Both the position numbers and the translations under genes were made by a program. This document shows, piece after piece, positions 6,425-7,686 of a stretch of DNA of 7,686 bases (within the stretch, counting starts at the first letter, position 1; every line of letters begins with the position of its first letter). The notes below the pieces were generated by a model. It had not been told where the DNA came from, searched no databases, and worked only from the letters and a program-made list of their open reading frames with translations. This DNA comes from Alphaproteobacteria bacterium (GTDB taxonomy: Bacteria > Pseudomonadota > Alphaproteobacteria > Caulobacterales > Maricaulaceae), in the NCBI GenBank assembly GCA_030428405.1, contig JAUIEH010000114.1, forward strand, positions 1 to 7,686. The letters are read 5' to 3'.

Positions 6425-7258
6425 TTAGCCCTGGAACAGGCTGAGGATGATCTGCGGCTGAGAATTGGCGATGGAAAGCGCTTGCACGCCGAGCTGCTGT
6501 TGCACTTGCAGCGCCTGCAATCGCGCCGATTCCACCGCCATGTCGGCGTCGACCAGAGAACCGACGCCGGCTTGAAGGGAATCCTGCAGTTTCTGCACGA
6601 AGTTCGAGTGCGCCTCGACCTTTTTCAGATCCGAGCCAAGATTGGCGAGCGCCTGGTTGACATTGTCCAGACTGGTCTGGATCGCCGTTGAGGCTGCTTG
6701 CGCGAGCGTCACTGTGCCGAGCGAAGCTGTCGCCGCCAGCGTGATATTCGCTCCGCCAAAAGACAGGTTTTGTGTTTTCAGAGTGATCGTGCGCGCAGCG
6801 TTCGCGTCGGCGATGAACTGAATGCCGGTGCCGAGCGAGTTGTTCAGAAGATTGGCGCCGTCAAACTCCGCATTCGACAGAATGACGCTGATCTGGTCGA
6901 TCAGCGATTTGAAGTCGGCGTCATAGGCCTGGCGCGAGAAAGTGTCGATCGAAGGGTCCAGCGCGGCGGTCACCTTTTCGCGCATCTGGACGAGAAGATC
7001 GGAGATCGACTCACCAGCTGCGATAGCGACTTCGCCGATGGACTTGGCGCGATCAAGGCTCATGCCGACCGCGTCGAGCGCGCCGACATCGGAGCGCATG
7101 TTCTGTGCAACGGCGAAGACGGCGGCGTTGTCACGCGCGCCGGCCACTTTCAAACCAGTATTAATGCGAGTTTGCGCTTCGTTGAGACCTTGAGTGGTGT
7201 TGTTTAGATTCTGCAGCGCGACCATCGCCGACTTGTTGGTGTGAACGCTCAAAGTCAT
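6425..7258 (-). CDS. fliC: Flagellin, short alphaproteobacterial (FljK-like) type
   Basis: Structural subunit of the flagellar filament, exported through the flagellar type III apparatus. Its 277 residues match the short flagellins of Caulobacter-like bacteria. The N-terminal D0/D1 region (1 to about 145) has the usual coiled helices: NLNNTTQGLNEAQTRINTGL (17-36), RDNAAVFAVAQNMR (42-55) and EFDGANLLNN (131-140). The C-terminal D1/D0 region (about 195-277) includes QKLQDSLQAGVGSLVDADM (222-240) and the end SQPQIILSLFQG. The middle is a short Ser/Thr/Ala-rich stretch (about 155-195), the likely surface for O-linked pseudaminic acid made by the adjacent genes (inference). There is no cysteine. 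Start ATG with GAGGAAA upstream. A sigma-54 promoter precedes it and a strong hairpin follows, so it is probably a single-gene transcript. The fliC symbol is generic; fljK would suit a Caulobacter nomenclature. Confidence 0.97.
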   Translation of the reverse strand: MTLSVHTNKSAMVALQNLNNTTQGLNEAQTRINTGLKVAGARDNAAVFAVAQNMRSDVGALDAVGMSLDRAKSIGEVAIAAGESISDLLVQMREKVTAALDPSIDTFSRQAYDADFKSLIDQISVILSNAEFDGANLLNNSLGTGIQFIADANAARTITLKTQNLSFGGANITLAATASLGTVTLAQAASTAIQTSLDNVNQALANLGSDLKKVEAHSNFVQKLQDSLQAGVGSLVDADMAVESARLQALQVQQQLGVQALSIANSQPQIILSLFQG

Positions 7259-7263
7259 GGCCG

Positions 7264-7270
7264 TTTCCTC
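7264..7270 (-). promoter_or_regulatory. Ribosome binding site of flagellin
   Basis: GAGGAAA on the minus strand, with the GAGG core 8 nt before the ATG at 7258. It supports that start, which yields the expected flagellin N-terminus. Confidence 0.7.
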
Positions 7271-7322
7271 GCCTCATCTCGATCCGGCCACGCACACGCG
7301 CGCCCTCGCTCACTGTCCGCAC

Positions 7323-7339
7323 AGCAACCCACGTGCCAG
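7323..7339 (-). promoter_or_regulatory. Sigma-54 promoter of flagellin
   Basis: The minus strand reads CTGGCACGTGGGTTGCT, an essentially perfect match to the sigma-54 consensus, with TGGCAC (-24) and TTGCT (-12) at the right spacing. Transcription should start near 7312, leaving a leader of about 54 bases. Caulobacter-type flagellins are late genes driven by RpoN with the activator FlbD, so the same control is expected here. The region is intergenic and 65-81 bases before the flagellin ATG. Confidence 0.88.
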
Positions 7340-7413
7340 CGACAGCATTTGACTGATACGGATCATGGATCGGTAAGGTTAAAAAAGAACGAGCGCGGAC
7401 AAGCGAAAATCGA

Positions 7414-7434
7414 CGTTCCTCCTGAAGCGGAACG
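7414..7434. promoter_or_regulatory. Palindrome upstream of flagellin promoter: activator site or flaG terminator
   Basis: CGTTCC (7414-7419) and GGAACG (7429-7434) form a perfect 6-base inverted repeat around a 9-base spacer. The centre is about 110 bases upstream of the predicted flagellin start, the usual distance for an enhancer bound by a sigma-54 activator such as FlbD. It is also 28-48 bases after the flaG-like stop on the minus strand, followed by a loose T-rich stretch, so it could be a weak terminator. Confidence 0.35.
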
Positions 7435-7461
7435 CAGAACAGCTTACGCAATTTTTAGATA

Positions 7462-7686
7462 CTACGCCGTCTGATCGACGAGCAGACCCCGAGCAAAATC
7501 GTTGTCAGGCATTCGCGCGACCAGAACGTCGTGCGGCCATTGATCGACGACTTCGCCTGTGCGCTTGTCCAAGACAGTATAGATGAAGCCGAACTTCCGA
7601 TCGCCGCGCTCTACGCGCAGCTCGAGGTTCTTGCGGGTCACGCCGTCCATCATGCGATCGAGCAACGCATCTCGGTTCTTTTGGAC
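7462..7686 (-). CDS. flaG: FlaG-like flagellar protein, 3' part only
   Basis: The frame is open to the window edge, so only the last 74 residues are seen; a TTG at 7665 is probably internal. FlaG proteins are small and affect filament length or assembly; their precise role is unsettled. Visible features fit the family C-terminus: charged RMMDGVTRKNLELRVER, then beta-strand-like FGFIYTVLDKRTGEVVDQWP, which matches the FlaG pattern of D-x-x-TGEV-x-x-Q-x-P, and the end GLLVDQTA. It lies upstream of flagellin on the same strand, 203 bases away. The sigma-54 promoter between them suggests separate transcription. The short length seen keeps this below certainty. Confidence 0.7.
   Translation of the reverse strand, partial: VQKNRDALLDRMMDGVTRKNLELRVERGDRKFGFIYTVLDKRTGEVVDQWPHDVLVARMPDNDFARGLLVDQTA

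Noticed and set aside
6284..6691. Plus-strand open frame across the terminator and the flagellin 3' end
   Set aside because: Runs through the flagellin terminator hairpin and antisense to flagellin; no family resemblance and no good ribosome site noted.
6698..7207. Plus-strand frame of 169 codons opposite flagellin
   Set aside because: Mirror of the conserved flagellin coding sequence; composition is explained by codon complementarity.
1..7686. CRISPR array, insertion sequence, tRNA or phage element
   Set aside because: No regularly spaced repeats, transposase motifs, terminal inverted repeats or tRNA-like cloverleaf seen; base composition looks even across the window.

Overview
This 7.7 kb window is a flagellin and flagellin-glycosylation locus from a GC-rich alphaproteobacterium. 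The flagellin resembles the Caulobacter type, with short length, an SLF-x terminus and no cysteine. A near-perfect sigma-54 promoter drives it and a FlaG-like gene lies beside it, which points to the Caulobacterales/Hyphomonadales neighbourhood. That placement is inference from gene content and sequence style, not from a phylogeny.

Layout. Positions 1-4942, minus strand, hold a tightly packed operon transcribed right to left: a SpsF/PseF-type cytidylyltransferase (4942 to 4187), a 766-residue fusion of PseC aminotransferase and PseG nucleotidase (4165 to 1865), a small sugar-formyltransferase-like protein (1868 to 1167) and pseudaminic acid synthase PseI (about 1152 to 85). Junctions are 21 nt apart or overlap by a few bases. 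A ribosome site and ATG at positions 9-23 suggest a further gene leaving the window. Positions 4943-5105 are a divergent intergenic region. Positions 5106-6239, plus strand, encode PseB, the first pathway enzyme, with an unusual arginine/lysine-rich N-terminal tail. Positions 6240-6424 are a convergent intergenic region with a strong hairpin terminator for the flagellin. Positions 6425-7258, minus strand, encode flagellin. Positions 7259-7461 hold its sigma-54 promoter and a possible activator palindrome. Positions 7462-7686, minus strand, hold the 3' end of a FlaG-like gene. No stretch of 300 bases lacks a gene.

How the genes work together. PseB (dehydratase/epimerase), PseC (4-aminotransferase), an N-4 acyl transfer, PseG (UDP removal), PseI (condensation with phosphoenolpyruvate) and PseF (CMP activation) form the pathway to CMP-pseudaminic acid, the donor used to decorate flagellin Ser/Thr residues. 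No PseH-type acetyltransferase is visible. The formyltransferase-like gene sits in the expected place, so the sugar may carry an N-formyl group instead of N-acetyl at that position. The two most notable features are this replacement and the fusion of PseC to PseG, which joins the enzymes before and after the acyl-transfer step. No flagellin glycosyltransferase (FlmG or Maf) is inside the window.
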